Source: Candidatus Leucobacter sulfamidivorax (GTDB taxonomy: Bacteria; Actinomycetota; Actinomycetes; Actinomycetales; Microbacteriaceae). From it: a stretch of DNA of 64,000 nt. Shown one piece after another: positions 9,056-17,378 of the stretch. How positions within the stretch are numbered: position 1 is the stretch's first letter; every line of letters starts with the position of its first letter. Position numbers and translations under genes: made by a program. The stretch covers positions 248,001 through 312,000 of the forward strand of contig QZLF01000002.1 of the NCBI GenBank assembly GCA_016771945.1, read 5' to 3'. The notes under the pieces were generated by a model that made no database searches, was not told the DNA's origin, and saw only the letters and a list, made by a program, of their open reading frames with translations.

Positions 9056-9973
9056 ATGACTGAGCAGCAGGTCTCCGAACTCTTCGACCCGGCCGAGTGG
9101 GAGCCCGCGCCGGGCTCCGAGGGCTACACCGACATCACCGCGCACGTCAGCCGCGACGGCCGCATCGCGCGCGTCGCCTTCGACCGCGCGGAGGTGCGCA
9201 ACGCGTTCCGGCCGCGCACGGTCGACGAGCTCTACGACGCGCTCGACCGGGCGCGCATGAACCCCCGCATCGGCGCGGTGCTGCTCACCGGCAACGGTCC
9301 GAGCCCGCGCGACGGGGTGCGGGCGTTCTGCTCGGGCGGCGATCAGCGGATCCGCGGCCGCGATGGCTACAAGTACTCGGAGTCCGAGACGGAGGTCGGG
9401 CCCGAGGCCCGCGCCCGAGCCGGCCGCCTCCACATCCTCGAAGTGCAGCGGCTGATCCGCTTCATGCCCAAGGTCGTCATCGCGCTCGTGAACGGCTGGG
9501 CCGCCGGCGGCGGGCACTCGCTGAACGTGGTCTGCGACCTGTCGATCGCGAGCGCCGAGCACGCGCACTTCAAGCAGACCGACGCCGACGTCGGATCCTT
9601 CGACGCCGGCTACGGCAGCGCCTACTTCGCCCGCCAGATCGGGCAGAAGAACGCGCGCGAGGTGTTCTTCCTGGCGCGCGAGTACAGCGCCCAGCGCGCC
9701 TACGAGATGGGGGCGGTGAACGCCGTCGTGCCGCACGAGGAGCTCGAGCGGACCGGTATCGAGTGGGCGCGCGAGATCCTCGGCAAGTCGCCCACCGCGA
9801 TCCGCATGCTGAAGTACGCCTTCAACGCGGTCGACGACGGGCTCGTCGGCCAGCAGCTGTTCGCGGGCGAGACCACGCGCCTCGCCTACGGCACCGACGA
9901 GGCGGTCGAGGGACGCGATTCGTTCCTCGAGAAGCGCGACCCCGATTGGTCGCCGTATCCCTACCACTTCTGA
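9056..9973 (+). CDS. menB: 1,4-dihydroxy-2-naphthoyl-CoA synthase
   Basis: MenB, crotonase fold, closes the second ring of the menaquinone head group from o-succinylbenzoyl-CoA. The 305 residues contain the oxyanion-hole segment AFCSGGDQRIRG (near residue 87), VNGWAAGGGHSLNVVCD (near 145) and TDADVGSFDAGYGS (near 178), which are diagnostic of MenB rather than a general enoyl-CoA hydratase. The C-terminal YPYHF tail is also typical. ATG 9056 starts the conserved protein; upstream codons in the same frame have no family match and run into the hairpin. Divergent from menC, fitting a split men locus. Confidence 0.93.
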   Translation: MTEQQVSELFDPAEWEPAPGSEGYTDITAHVSRDGRIARVAFDRAEVRNAFRPRTVDELYDALDRARMNPRIGAVLLTGNGPSPRDGVRAFCSGGDQRIRGRDGYKYSESETEVGPEARARAGRLHILEVQRLIRFMPKVVIALVNGWAAGGGHSLNVVCDLSIASAEHAHFKQTDADVGSFDAGYGSAYFARQIGQKNAREVFFLAREYSAQRAYEMGAVNAVVPHEELERTGIEWAREILGKSPTAIRMLKYAFNAVDDGLVGQQLFAGETTRLAYGTDEAVEGRDSFLEKRDPDWSPYPYHF

Positions 9974-10047
9974 GGCCGCTCGGTTTTCAGTCGCCTGCCG
10001 GCCCTCGAATCCGGCCATCCCGGGCGGTACCCTTTCGTGCCGGAAAG

Positions 10048-10063
10048 TTACCCGCAAGAGGAA
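10048..10063. promoter_or_regulatory. TTACCC-N4-GGGTAA-type dyad, site 1
   Basis: TTACCCGCAAGAGGAA, 60 bases upstream of the monooxygenase start. It aligns without gaps with 11430-11445 and 12689-12704. The right half-site is degenerate (GAGGAA for GGGTAA). Likely binding site of the local LuxR-type regulator (inference). Confidence 0.6.
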
Positions 10064-10123
10064 TGCGGGCGTCGGAGCGGCGGACGTACTCTCGAAATCC
10101 ACCCCGGAGAGAGGACGACCATC

Positions 10124-11329
10124 GTGACCGCTGAAGTGGCTACCCCCGAGGAGAATCTGGCGCTCCTGAAGAGCCAGTATCCCGAGCCCGCCCGTGACGA
10201 GAACGGCATGACCCACCGCGAGCGCTTCGAGCGGCGTCGACTCGCCATCGGGCTCTTCCTGCCGACCCTCAGCGGCGGGGGCAGCGGGCACTACGCGAGC
10301 GACCTCGGCCTCTTCGCGCCGACCTGGCAGTACAACCTCGACTGCGCGCGCCGGGTGGACGAGCTGGGCTGGGACTTCATCTTCCCGGTCGGCCGTTGGC
10401 GCGGCACGGGCGGCCGGATCCATTTCCACGAGCTCTCGCTCGATGTGGTCTCGCTGACCGCAGCGCTCGCCTCTCAGACCGAGCGCTGCATGGTGTTCAC
10501 CACCTGGCACGTCTCGTACGGCTACCACCCCATGCACGTCGCGAAGATCGGCGTCGGCATGGACCACATCAGCAGCGGGCGCTGGGGGCTGAACGTCGTC
10601 ACCGGCTGGAAGCCCAGCGAGGTGCAGATGTTCGGCCTCCCGTTCCGAGACCGCGCGGAACGGTACCGGATGGCCGGCGAGTTCGTCTCGATGCTGGATC
10701 GGCTCTGGGCGGCCGAGGAGCCGATCGATCTCGAGGGGGAGTACTTCCAGGGCAAGGACTGCGTCGTCACGCCCGATCTGCTGGGCGGCCGGAAACCGCT
10801 GATCATCAACGCCGGCCAGTCCGAAGAGGGTCTGGCCTTCGCGGCCGAGCACGCCGACGTGGTGTTCATCCAGGGCGGCAGCGGCGACCGGAGCGACGAT
10901 GTCGAGGCGGTCCGCGAGGTCGTCGACCGAGTGCGCGCCGCAGCCGGGAGCCGGGGCCGCCGGCTGAAGGTCCTGCTGCCCGTCGTGATGCTGGTCCGCG
11001 ACACGGAGGAGGAGGCGCAGGCGCTTCGCCAGGAGATCCTCGACCACGCCGACTACGAGGCCGCTCAGAACACGATCAACGGGCTCACCGAGGGAAGCAA
11101 GTCGTGGCCTGACCACACGCTCGAGCCGGTCGTGCTGGGCCTCGGCGGTTTCAAGATGATCGGCACTCCCGAGCGGATCGCCGATCTGCTGGAGCAGCTC
11201 GGCGACGCCGGCGTCGATGGCGTGCAGCTGATCCTGTTCGACTACAAGAACGACATCGAGTACTTCGCGGAGAAGGTGCAGCCGCTGCTCGAGGAGCGCG
11301 GGCTGCGCGACATCCTCCCGCCGAGATGA
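10124..11329 (+). CDS. LLM-class flavin-dependent monooxygenase, RutA-like
   Basis: FMN/F420-type bacterial luciferase fold enzyme, 401 residues, closest in pattern to pyrimidine oxygenase RutA and alkanesulfonate monooxygenase. Seen: the N-terminal strand IGLFLPT, WDFIFPVGRWRGTGG, MDHISSGRWGLNVVTGW (flavin/substrate side) and KPLIINAGQSEEGLAFAAEHAD. RutA uses FMNH2 and O2 to open uracil; whether this enzyme uses a pyrimidine is inference. The GTG at 10124 follows GGAGAGAGGACG; the earlier in-frame codons run through the regulatory dyad. No other rut genes are near. It stands in front of a GAF/LuxR regulator and a ribose-type importer that share its upstream motif, so the three units probably form one regulon. 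Confidence 0.85.
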   Translation: MTAEVATPEENLALLKSQYPEPARDENGMTHRERFERRRLAIGLFLPTLSGGGSGHYASDLGLFAPTWQYNLDCARRVDELGWDFIFPVGRWRGTGGRIHFHELSLDVVSLTAALASQTERCMVFTTWHVSYGYHPMHVAKIGVGMDHISSGRWGLNVVTGWKPSEVQMFGLPFRDRAERYRMAGEFVSMLDRLWAAEEPIDLEGEYFQGKDCVVTPDLLGGRKPLIINAGQSEEGLAFAAEHADVVFIQGGSGDRSDDVEAVREVVDRVRAAAGSRGRRLKVLLPVVMLVRDTEEEAQALRQEILDHADYEAAQNTINGLTEGSKSWPDHTLEPVVLGLGGFKMIGTPERIADLLEQLGDAGVDGVQLILFDYKNDIEYFAEKVQPLLEERGLRDILPPR

Positions 11330-11429
11330 TGGCGATCGTACGCGGTCCATCGTCGCGCCGCTCCGCGGGTCGGCCTCCCGTCCCGCGGGGCGGTCCTGCC
11401 GGTCCGCGGGAGGGGCGGGCGGCCAGGCG

Positions 11430-11445
11430 TTACTCGAACGGGTAA
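11430..11445. promoter_or_regulatory. TTACCC-N4-GGGTAA-type dyad, site 2
   Basis: TTACTCGAACGGGTAA, about 105 bases upstream of the LuxR-type regulator; one mismatch from a perfect dyad. A further GGGTAA half-site lies at 11504-11509. Suggests autoregulation. Confidence 0.6.
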
Positions 11446-11550
11446 CTTTAGCGCTCCTCCTCCCGCGGCGACCCGACTTTCGATCGAGCTCTCCGAAACG
11501 ATTGGGTAAGCTGACGTCACTGACGGCGAGCCAGCGCGAGGGGAGTCGAT

Positions 11551-12642
11551 ATGGGGTCACTGCAGACACGCGCGCCGACAGCGGACCAGCAGCAGCGTCT
11601 GCACCGTTTCGTCGGCCGACTCCAGCAGGCGCTCACTCTGCGCGAGCTCTCGAACGTCGTGATCGACGGCATCACCGAGGTGATCCCGGCCGACAAGTCC
11701 GCCCTCTACCGGCTCGACGCCGATTCCCGGAAGGTGCTCGATGTCCATGCCGACGCGGACCACTGGTTCCTCGACGAGTACGAAGCGTACTGCCGGGAGG
11801 AGGATCCTCTGCTCTCCTACGTCGTCGACATCGGCAGGCCCATCGACTCGACGCGGGTCGTCGCCGGGGAGCATTGGAAGAATACGCCCAACTACGTGCT
11901 GCTGAGAAGGGCGGGGCTCAGCTATTCGCTCGAGGCTCCGGTCATGGCCTCCGGGATGCTGCTCGGCACGATGAACTTCGCGAGGTCGGAGGAGGCGGGC
12001 GCCTTCAGTTCCTCGGAGCTGACGGTGGCCACACTCATGTCCGAGCAGCTGGCCTTCGCTCTGGAGCGCGCGGCCAGGTTCGAGGTGAGCGGTCGGCGTG
12101 CGAGCCTGATGGAGAACGTCCTGGATCGCCTCTCCGAGGCCGTGGTCGTCACCGATCTCGACGCCCGCGTGCTCTTCCGCAATCGCGCTGCTCGCAAGGA
12201 CCCGAGTCTGGCCGGGAGGTCCCAGCCGGACGTCCCCGGCGAGGGTCAGGTGTTCGAGGAGCTGCTCTCGACCGCCATGGAGGACTTCCGCCTCAACGGC
12301 AAGCGCGTCCGTATCGGACGGATGCGCGGGGAGAACGGCAAGCAGCGGGTGGTGAAGAGCTATCGGCTCGGCGAGTCGCACGGAGCCGCGGTGACGATGG
12401 TGTTCGATGAGGGCGCCGATCCGGGCAGCCCCGCCCTGCCCGCCTGGAACGTCCTGACCAAGCGCGAGCAGGAGATCGCGCGGTTGGTCGCCGAAGGCCT
12501 GACCGCCAAGGAGATCTCGGAGCGCGCCTACATCACCGAGAACACGGTGAAGCAGCATCTGAAGCGTCTCTTCGCCAAGACCGACTCGCGGAACAGGGCC
12601 GAGCTGGTCCAGCGCATCTGGATGGCGGGCCGGGCCGGCTGA
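11551..12642 (+). CDS. GAF-PAS-LuxR transcriptional regulator
   Basis: DNA-binding regulator of 363 residues. An N-terminal GAF sensor (residues ~25-175, with VIPADKSALYRLD and SLEAPVMASGMLLGTMNFAR) binds a small ligand. A weaker PAS-like stretch follows (~190-280, LSEAVVVTDLDARVLFRNRAA). The C-terminal LuxR helix-turn-helix (~300-360) is clear: LTKREQEIARLVAEGLTAKE, then ITENTVKQHLKRLFAK. No receiver Asp is present, so it is not a two-component response regulator. ATG 11551 has GAGGGGAG five bases upstream. The TTACCC/GGGTAA dyad precedes this gene and both flanking units, making this protein the natural candidate to bind it (inference). Confidence 0.88.
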   Translation: MGSLQTRAPTADQQQRLHRFVGRLQQALTLRELSNVVIDGITEVIPADKSALYRLDADSRKVLDVHADADHWFLDEYEAYCREEDPLLSYVVDIGRPIDSTRVVAGEHWKNTPNYVLLRRAGLSYSLEAPVMASGMLLGTMNFARSEEAGAFSSSELTVATLMSEQLAFALERAARFEVSGRRASLMENVLDRLSEAVVVTDLDARVLFRNRAARKDPSLAGRSQPDVPGEGQVFEELLSTAMEDFRLNGKRVRIGRMRGENGKQRVVKSYRLGESHGAAVTMVFDEGADPGSPALPAWNVLTKREQEIARLVAEGLTAKEISERAYITENTVKQHLKRLFAKTDSRNRAELVQRIWMAGRAG

Positions 12643-12688
12643 GCGGCCGGCGCAGCGGATCCGCGATCGTTATCGACCACCGCGGAAA

Positions 12689-12704
12689 TAACCCGCAGGG
12701 GTAA
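12689..12704. promoter_or_regulatory. TTACCC-N4-GGGTAA-type dyad, site 3
   Basis: TAACCCGCAGGGGTAA, about 112 bases upstream of the importer ATPase start; one mismatch from the dyad consensus. Confidence 0.6.
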
Positions 12705-12816
12705 TGTGTGCGCCTGCGCGCTCTCTTATCGTCATAGACACGTTGCCGACCCGGGTCGACCGGAGCGGCACCGGCGAAGCCGCCCGTACCTGTCGATGAC
12801 GACCGTTGGAGATGCG

Positions 12817-14472
12817 ATGACGACCACTGACGATGCCGTGGGGACGGCGGCATCGGCGGTACGGGTCGCCGGCGTTTCGAAGACCTTCGGCGGGACCAAG
12901 GCTCTCGACGACGTGTCATTCGAGATCGCGCAGGGCTCGGTGCACGCGCTGCTCGGAGGCAACGGCTCGGGCAAATCGACGCTCATCAAGATCCTCGCCG
13001 GGGTGCACCAGGCGGACGAGGGCGGAACTCTTCGGGTCGGCGAGGCCTCGACGGCTGCCGATCGCATCACCCCGGGCTGGGCGCGGGAGGCCGGCCTGCA
13101 TTTCGTGCATCAGGCGATCGGGACCTTCCCGGATCTGAGCGTCGCCGAGAACTTCGCCGTCAACAGCTCGTTCGGGGGAGGGCTCCTCGCCCCCATCAGG
13201 TGGCGGAGCCTGCATCGGCAGGTTCAGGGGATCCTCGACAGATACGAAGTCGGGGTCCGCGCGACGACGATGATGGGCGATCTCCGCCCGGCGACGCAGA
13301 CCATGGTGGCGGTGGCGCGTGCGCTGCAGGGCGAGGAGAGCGCCGGCCGCGGCGTCCTCGTGCTCGACGAGCCCACGGCGACGCTGCCGAACGAAGAGGT
13401 CGACGTCGTGCTCCAGGCGATCGAGGGGTACAGGCGCCGCGGGCATACGGTGGTGCTCGTCACCCACCGGCTCGACGAGGTGATGGCGGTGTGCACCGAC
13501 GCGACGTTCCTGGTCGACGGGCGCCATCGACTCACCCGATCGCTCGCCGGCGTGACGCGCGCCGAGATGGTGCAGACCCTCACCCACGGCTTGGGCCTCG
13601 CGACCGGGACGCGTTCCGGCGCCGCGGCGAACGCGCCCGTCAGGCTCAAGATCGACCGTCTCGCGGCAGGCACGCTGACGGACTTCTCGCTCTCCGTGCG
13701 CCAGGGCGAGATCGTCGGCGTCTCAGGCCTTCTCGGCTCCGGGCGCAGCTCGCTGCTCCGCGTCCTGTTCGGAGCGCAGCGGCCCACGGCCGGCCGCATC
13801 GAACTGGACGGCCGTGCACTGGAGCCCGCCGACACGGCCGACGCGATGGGCGAGGGGATCGCCTACGTACCCGAGGATCGGGGCCGCGACTCGCTCTTCG
13901 GCAACCTCCCCGTGGCGCGGAATCTGTCGCTGCCCAGGATCGGCGCATACTGGCGGGCCGGGCTCCTCGACCGCCGCGCCGAGGCCTCGGAGGCCCGTGG
14001 CCTCGCGGAGCGCTATGGCATCGTCCTCTCCTCGGTCGAGGCGCCGATCTCCTCGCTCTCGGGCGGCAACCAGCAGAAGGTCGTCATCGCCCGGTGGCTG
14101 AGCCTCGCCCCCAGGCTGCTGCTGCTCGACGAGCCGACGCAAGGGGTCGACATCGCCGCCCGCGCGGCGATCCACGAGACCATCCGAGCGGCCGCCCGCG
14201 AGGGATGCTCAGTGCTGGTCGCGAGCTCGGATGCAGACGAGCTCGCGCAGTTGTCCGACCGGGTGGTCGGCCTGGTGGGCGGGCGCTCCCGCGGCGAGGT
14301 ATCCGGAGCGGCGGTCACTCAGGAGAGCTGCCTGGCGCTCGCGTATCAGGACGAGGGAGAGACCGGGCCGGTCGGCGGCTCGGACGACTCGCGGCCGTCC
14401 CCCGGAGCGTCTTCGGGCGGGACGAAGACGGATGACCCAGGTGACCCAGTGACTCGAGGAGGGGCGGCATGA
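12817..14472 (+). CDS. RbsA-type sugar ABC transporter ATP-binding protein
   Basis: Double-domain ATPase (551 residues) that drives the adjacent importer. Domain 1 has Walker A GGNGSGKST (near residue 48), Walker B VLVLDEPTA and a degenerate signature. Domain 2 has the degenerate Walker A LLGSGRSS, the signature LSGGNQQKV and Walker B LLLLDEPTQGVD. This asymmetric arrangement is the hallmark of the RbsA/MglA/XylG family. ATG 12817 is preferred over ATG 12796 because GGAG lies five bases before it. The stop overlaps the permease start by ATGA, so translation is coupled. First gene of an ATPase-permease-lipoprotein operon with a regulatory dyad upstream. Confidence 0.93.
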   Translation: MTTTDDAVGTAASAVRVAGVSKTFGGTKALDDVSFEIAQGSVHALLGGNGSGKSTLIKILAGVHQADEGGTLRVGEASTAADRITPGWAREAGLHFVHQAIGTFPDLSVAENFAVNSSFGGGLLAPIRWRSLHRQVQGILDRYEVGVRATTMMGDLRPATQTMVAVARALQGEESAGRGVLVLDEPTATLPNEEVDVVLQAIEGYRRRGHTVVLVTHRLDEVMAVCTDATFLVDGRHRLTRSLAGVTRAEMVQTLTHGLGLATGTRSGAAANAPVRLKIDRLAAGTLTDFSLSVRQGEIVGVSGLLGSGRSSLLRVLFGAQRPTAGRIELDGRALEPADTADAMGEGIAYVPEDRGRDSLFGNLPVARNLSLPRIGAYWRAGLLDRRAEASEARGLAERYGIVLSSVEAPISSLSGGNQQKVVIARWLSLAPRLLLLDEPTQGVDIAARAAIHETIRAAAREGCSVLVASSDADELAQLSDRVVGLVGGRSRGEVSGAAVTQESCLALAYQDEGETGPVGGSDDSRPSPGASSGGTKTDDPGDPVTRGGAA

Positions 14473-15473
14473 GCGCCGAAGATCTTGCCGGCAGCATCGC
14501 GCGACCGCGCACGGCGGGCACCGGCCGCGCCCTGCTGCTCGCGGAACGGTTCGCGCTCCCCGCCATCATGGTGGTGACGGCGGTCGTCTTCTGGGTCACG
14601 CAGCCCGCGTTCGGCACCTCGGCGAACATCCAGGCGATCCTGTCCTCCCAGTCGGTGATCCTGGTGCTCGCCATGGGCATGATCGTCCCGCTCATCGCCG
14701 GCAATTTCGACCTGTCCATCGGCTCGATCGCATCGCTCTCCTCGATCGTCGCAGCCAAGCTCATGGTCGAGCAGGGGGTTCCGGTCCTGCTGGCGCTCGC
14801 CCTCGGGCTCGTGTGCGCGATGGCCATCGGGGCGTTCAACGGCTATCTCGTCGCCTACGCGAACCTCGACGCCCTGATCGCAACGCTGGGGTCGTCCATC
14901 GTCATGACCGGGATCATCAGCTGGATCACCAACGATCTGGCGGTCACCGGCATCCCCTCGGGCATCACGCGGCTCGCGATCACCCCGGTCCTCGGCGTGC
15001 CGATTCTCGTGCTGCTGGCGCTTCTCGCCGCCGCGGTGGTCGCCTACCTCACCGCGCAGACCCCCTTCGGCCGTCGGCTGACCGCGATCGGCTCGAACCG
15101 GAATGCGGCCGATCTGGTCGGTATCGGCGTGCGCCGGCTGCAATTGGTCAGCTTCGTCATCTCGGGGTTCTTCGGAGGGATCGCGGGGATCATGCTGCTC
15201 GCGCAGCAGGGCAGCGGCAGCCCCGCGGTGAACCCCATCTCTCTCATACTCCCCGCCCTCGCCGCGTTGTTCCTGGGCGCTTCCGCCATCACCCCCGGCC
15301 AGTTCAACGTCCTGGGCACGCTCATCGGGCTCACCCTGGTCTCGGTGCTGGTCAGCGGCCTGATCCTCGCCGGCGCCAACACCTGGGTCCAGTCCATCGT
15401 GACGGGTGGCGCCCTGATCCTCGCGGTGGCAACATCCACCGCGCTCCGCAGGCGGCGGCTCGGCATGCGCTGA
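14469..15473 (+). CDS. RbsC-type sugar ABC transporter permease
   Basis: Inner-membrane permease (334 residues) of the ribose-type importer. It contains about ten hydrophobic helices, the signature GNFDLSIGSIASLSS near residue 78 and the coupling loop AIGSNRNAADLVGIGVRRL near residue 200. It overlaps the ATPase gene by four bases and is followed 31 bases later by the binding protein. It resembles, but is clearly distinct from, the permease at the left window edge. Substrate undefined; members of this family carry pentoses, inositols, nucleosides and autoinducer-2. Confidence 0.93.
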   Translation: MSAEDLAGSIARPRTAGTGRALLLAERFALPAIMVVTAVVFWVTQPAFGTSANIQAILSSQSVILVLAMGMIVPLIAGNFDLSIGSIASLSSIVAAKLMVEQGVPVLLALALGLVCAMAIGAFNGYLVAYANLDALIATLGSSIVMTGIISWITNDLAVTGIPSGITRLAITPVLGVPILVLLALLAAAVVAYLTAQTPFGRRLTAIGSNRNAADLVGIGVRRLQLVSFVISGFFGGIAGIMLLAQQGSGSPAVNPISLILPALAALFLGASAITPGQFNVLGTLIGLTLVSVLVSGLILAGANTWVQSIVTGGALILAVATSTALRRRRLGMR

Positions 15474-15504
15474 CCCGTCCCGAACCCATGAAGGATGGAA
15501 ACCC

Positions 15505-16680
15505 ATGAACCGGATAGCACCCAAGCGCGTCGGCATCGGAGCCGCTTCGCTTCTCACCGTCACCCTGCTCCTCTCGGGCTGCGCCTCGGGCGGCTCGGGC
15601 GATACCGGCGGAAGCGACGTTCCCGGCGCGACCGCGGGCGAGGTCTCCCCTGACGCCGTGGCCGCGGTCGAACGCGGGTTCGCCGCCGAGCACCGCGCAC
15701 TGCCGGCGGACGGCCCGACCGCTGTGGAGGGGGTGGACATGTGGTTGATCTCCTGCGGGCAGGCCTTCCTCGGCTGCTCCAGCACGACCAACGCGACTCA
15801 GGAGGCGCTGGAGACTCTCGGCTGGAACGTGACGCTCGTCGACGGCAAGGGGGATCCGAGCCTCTTCAACGACGGAATCCGCCAGGCGCTCGCCGCTCGG
15901 CCGGACGGGATCATGCTGGTCGGAATGGACTGTCCGGTGGTGAAGACCTCGCTCGAACAGGCCAAGGAGCAGGGGGTGCCGGTGGTCGCGCCCTACTCCT
16001 TCGACTGCGATGACCCGCTGGCCGGCGGCTCGGAGTCGCTCTTCTCCGCGCAGGTGAATTACGGGACCGAATCGACGGCCGAGTTCTTCGAGCAGTGGGG
16101 CGCGCTCCAGGCGGACTACGTCGCCGTTCAGACCGGGGGCGATGCGCAGGTGGTCGAGCTGAACGACCCGGGCTTCCTCTTCGCGCAGTACCGGAACCAG
16201 GGTTTCGACAAGCGCCTCGCGGAGGTCTGCGCTTCCTGCGAGGTCGTCGGGCAGACCGACTTCACCGCGAGTGATATGAGCGACGGACGCGCGGCGCAGA
16301 AGGCGAGCACGCTCTTCGCCCAGCACGCCGATGCGAACGTGTTCGTACCGGCGTACGATCCGCTCATCGCAGCGATCGCGCCGACTCTCGCCCCCGCAGC
16401 CGAGGCCGGCATGCTGGTCATCGGGAGCGAGGGGTACCCGGAGAACATCGCTCTGATCGAGCAGGGCATCCAGACCGTCGCGGTGGCGATGCCGGCGCAC
16501 TGGATCGGCTGGGCCGCCGCCGACACGATGAACCGCGTGCTCTCGGGCGAGACCAGCATGCCCGATGCCGGTATCGGGTTCGAGATCGTCGACAAGGATC
16601 ACAACATGCCCGCCGACGGCGTCTGGGTCCCCAATGCCGACTACGTGGCCAACTACAAGAGGATCTGGGGAGTCGGCTGA
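15505..16680 (+). CDS. Substrate-binding lipoprotein of ribose-type importer
   Basis: Extracytoplasmic solute-binding protein (Peripla_BP_4 type), 391 residues. The signal peptide ends in the lipobox LLLSGC at about residue 27, so Cys is lipidated. The periplasmic-binding fold is recognisable from VDMWLISCGQAFLGC, RPDGIMLVGMDCP and IGSEGYPENIALIEQGIQTVAVAMPAHWIGWAAAD. An unusual feature is six cysteines in the mature protein (CGQAFLGC, GMDC, FDCDD, CASC), enough for three disulfides; binding proteins of this family usually have few. ATG 15505 follows AAGGATGGAAACCC. Last gene of the importer operon; a terminator follows at 16697. Confidence 0.9.
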   Translation: MNRIAPKRVGIGAASLLTVTLLLSGCASGGSGDTGGSDVPGATAGEVSPDAVAAVERGFAAEHRALPADGPTAVEGVDMWLISCGQAFLGCSSTTNATQEALETLGWNVTLVDGKGDPSLFNDGIRQALAARPDGIMLVGMDCPVVKTSLEQAKEQGVPVVAPYSFDCDDPLAGGSESLFSAQVNYGTESTAEFFEQWGALQADYVAVQTGGDAQVVELNDPGFLFAQYRNQGFDKRLAEVCASCEVVGQTDFTASDMSDGRAAQKASTLFAQHADANVFVPAYDPLIAAIAPTLAPAAEAGMLVIGSEGYPENIALIEQGIQTVAVAMPAHWIGWAAADTMNRVLSGETSMPDAGIGFEIVDKDHNMPADGVWVPNADYVANYKRIWGVG

Positions 16681-16696
16681 TCGACCGATCCGCGGG

Positions 16697-16731
16697 AAGC
16701 GGGAGCGGGGCACGGGTCCCCGCTCCCGCTT
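16697..16731 (+). terminator. Terminator of the importer operon
   Basis: Perfect 14-bp stem (16697-16710 with 16718-16731) and a seven-base loop, starting 17 bases after the lipoprotein stop. There is no long T tract, as usual in high-GC actinobacteria. Confidence 0.75.
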
Positions 16732-16765
16732 CGTCTGCGGCGATGGTCGGGTCGTCCGGCCCCGG

Positions 16766-16795
16766 TTCGACAAGCGCGGGCGGATCCCCTAAACT
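16766..16795 (+). promoter_or_regulatory. Putative promoter of tRNA-Trp/secE/nusG
   Basis: TTCGAC, 18-base spacer, TAAACT, about 95 bases before the tRNA. Actinobacterial -10 boxes follow TAnnnT. It is the only convincing pair between the terminator at 16697 and the tRNA. Confidence 0.45.
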
Positions 16796-16890
16796 CGTAC
16801 GAGGTAGTTGACTTCTGCCAAGATTTTTCATGCCCTGAATCGAGTGCTCCGTTGCTGGACAGGGATGAGAATCGAGCAGGGGAAGCCCAT

Positions 16891-16966
16891 AGGGCGGTGG
16901 CGCAATTGGTAGCGCAGCGGTCTCCAAAACCGCAGGTTGCAGGTTCGAGTCCTGTCCGCCCTGCCA
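16891..16966 (+). tRNA. trnW: tRNA-Trp (CCA anticodon)
   Basis: The cloverleaf is complete. The acceptor stem AGGGCGG pairs with CCGCCCT, the anticodon loop CTCCAAA gives anticodon CCA, and the T arm is GCAGG-TTCGAGT-CCTGT. The 3' CCA is encoded (16964-16966). Placement 37 bases before secE is the standard actinobacterial order. Confidence 0.97.
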
Positions 16967-17003
16967 CACCCGGTGGTTCCGATCGCCGGGAGGAAGAGAG
17001 GAC

Positions 17004-17279
17004 GTGCGCGTGAGCAGCAAGGAAATCGACGAGACCGGCGACGGTCTGGTCGAGCGTGCCAAGGCCGACCGCTCCAAGCGGTCGTGGTTCGGCCGCATCG
17101 TCCTGTTCATTCAGCAGGTGTTCTCCGAGCTGAAGAAGGTCGTCACCCCCACCCGCAAAGAGCTCATCAACTACACCCTCGTGGTGCTGGGCTTCGTCGT
17201 GGTCATGATGGCGCTCGTGTGGGTGCTCGACCAGGCATTCGGCTGGGTCACCGTCTTCATCTTCGGCACCCCGGGCTAG
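17004..17279 (+). CDS. secE: Preprotein translocase subunit SecE
   Basis: SecE clamps SecY in the Sec channel. Ninety-one residues: a charged cytoplasmic N-terminus, the amphipathic helix FIQQVFSELKKVVTPTRKEL (the diagnostic SecE motif), then one membrane helix NYTLVVLGFVVVMMALVWVLD. That is the normal short bacterial form. Two GTG starts are possible, 17004 and 17010, both behind GGAGGAAGAGAGGA; spacing slightly favours 17010 for the nearest AGAGGA. It is followed by nusG after 99 bases and preceded by tRNA-Trp. Confidence 0.95.
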   Translation: MRVSSKEIDETGDGLVERAKADRSKRSWFGRIVLFIQQVFSELKKVVTPTRKELINYTLVVLGFVVVMMALVWVLDQAFGWVTVFIFGTPG

Positions 17280-17378
17280 CGCCCCGCACCGTCCGCATCG
17301 AGCGGGCGGATCGCCGAGACCCGAGCACCGAGACACGTCCCGCGGACCGCTTCCCGCGATCGAGAGCAAGAGAGTCAG

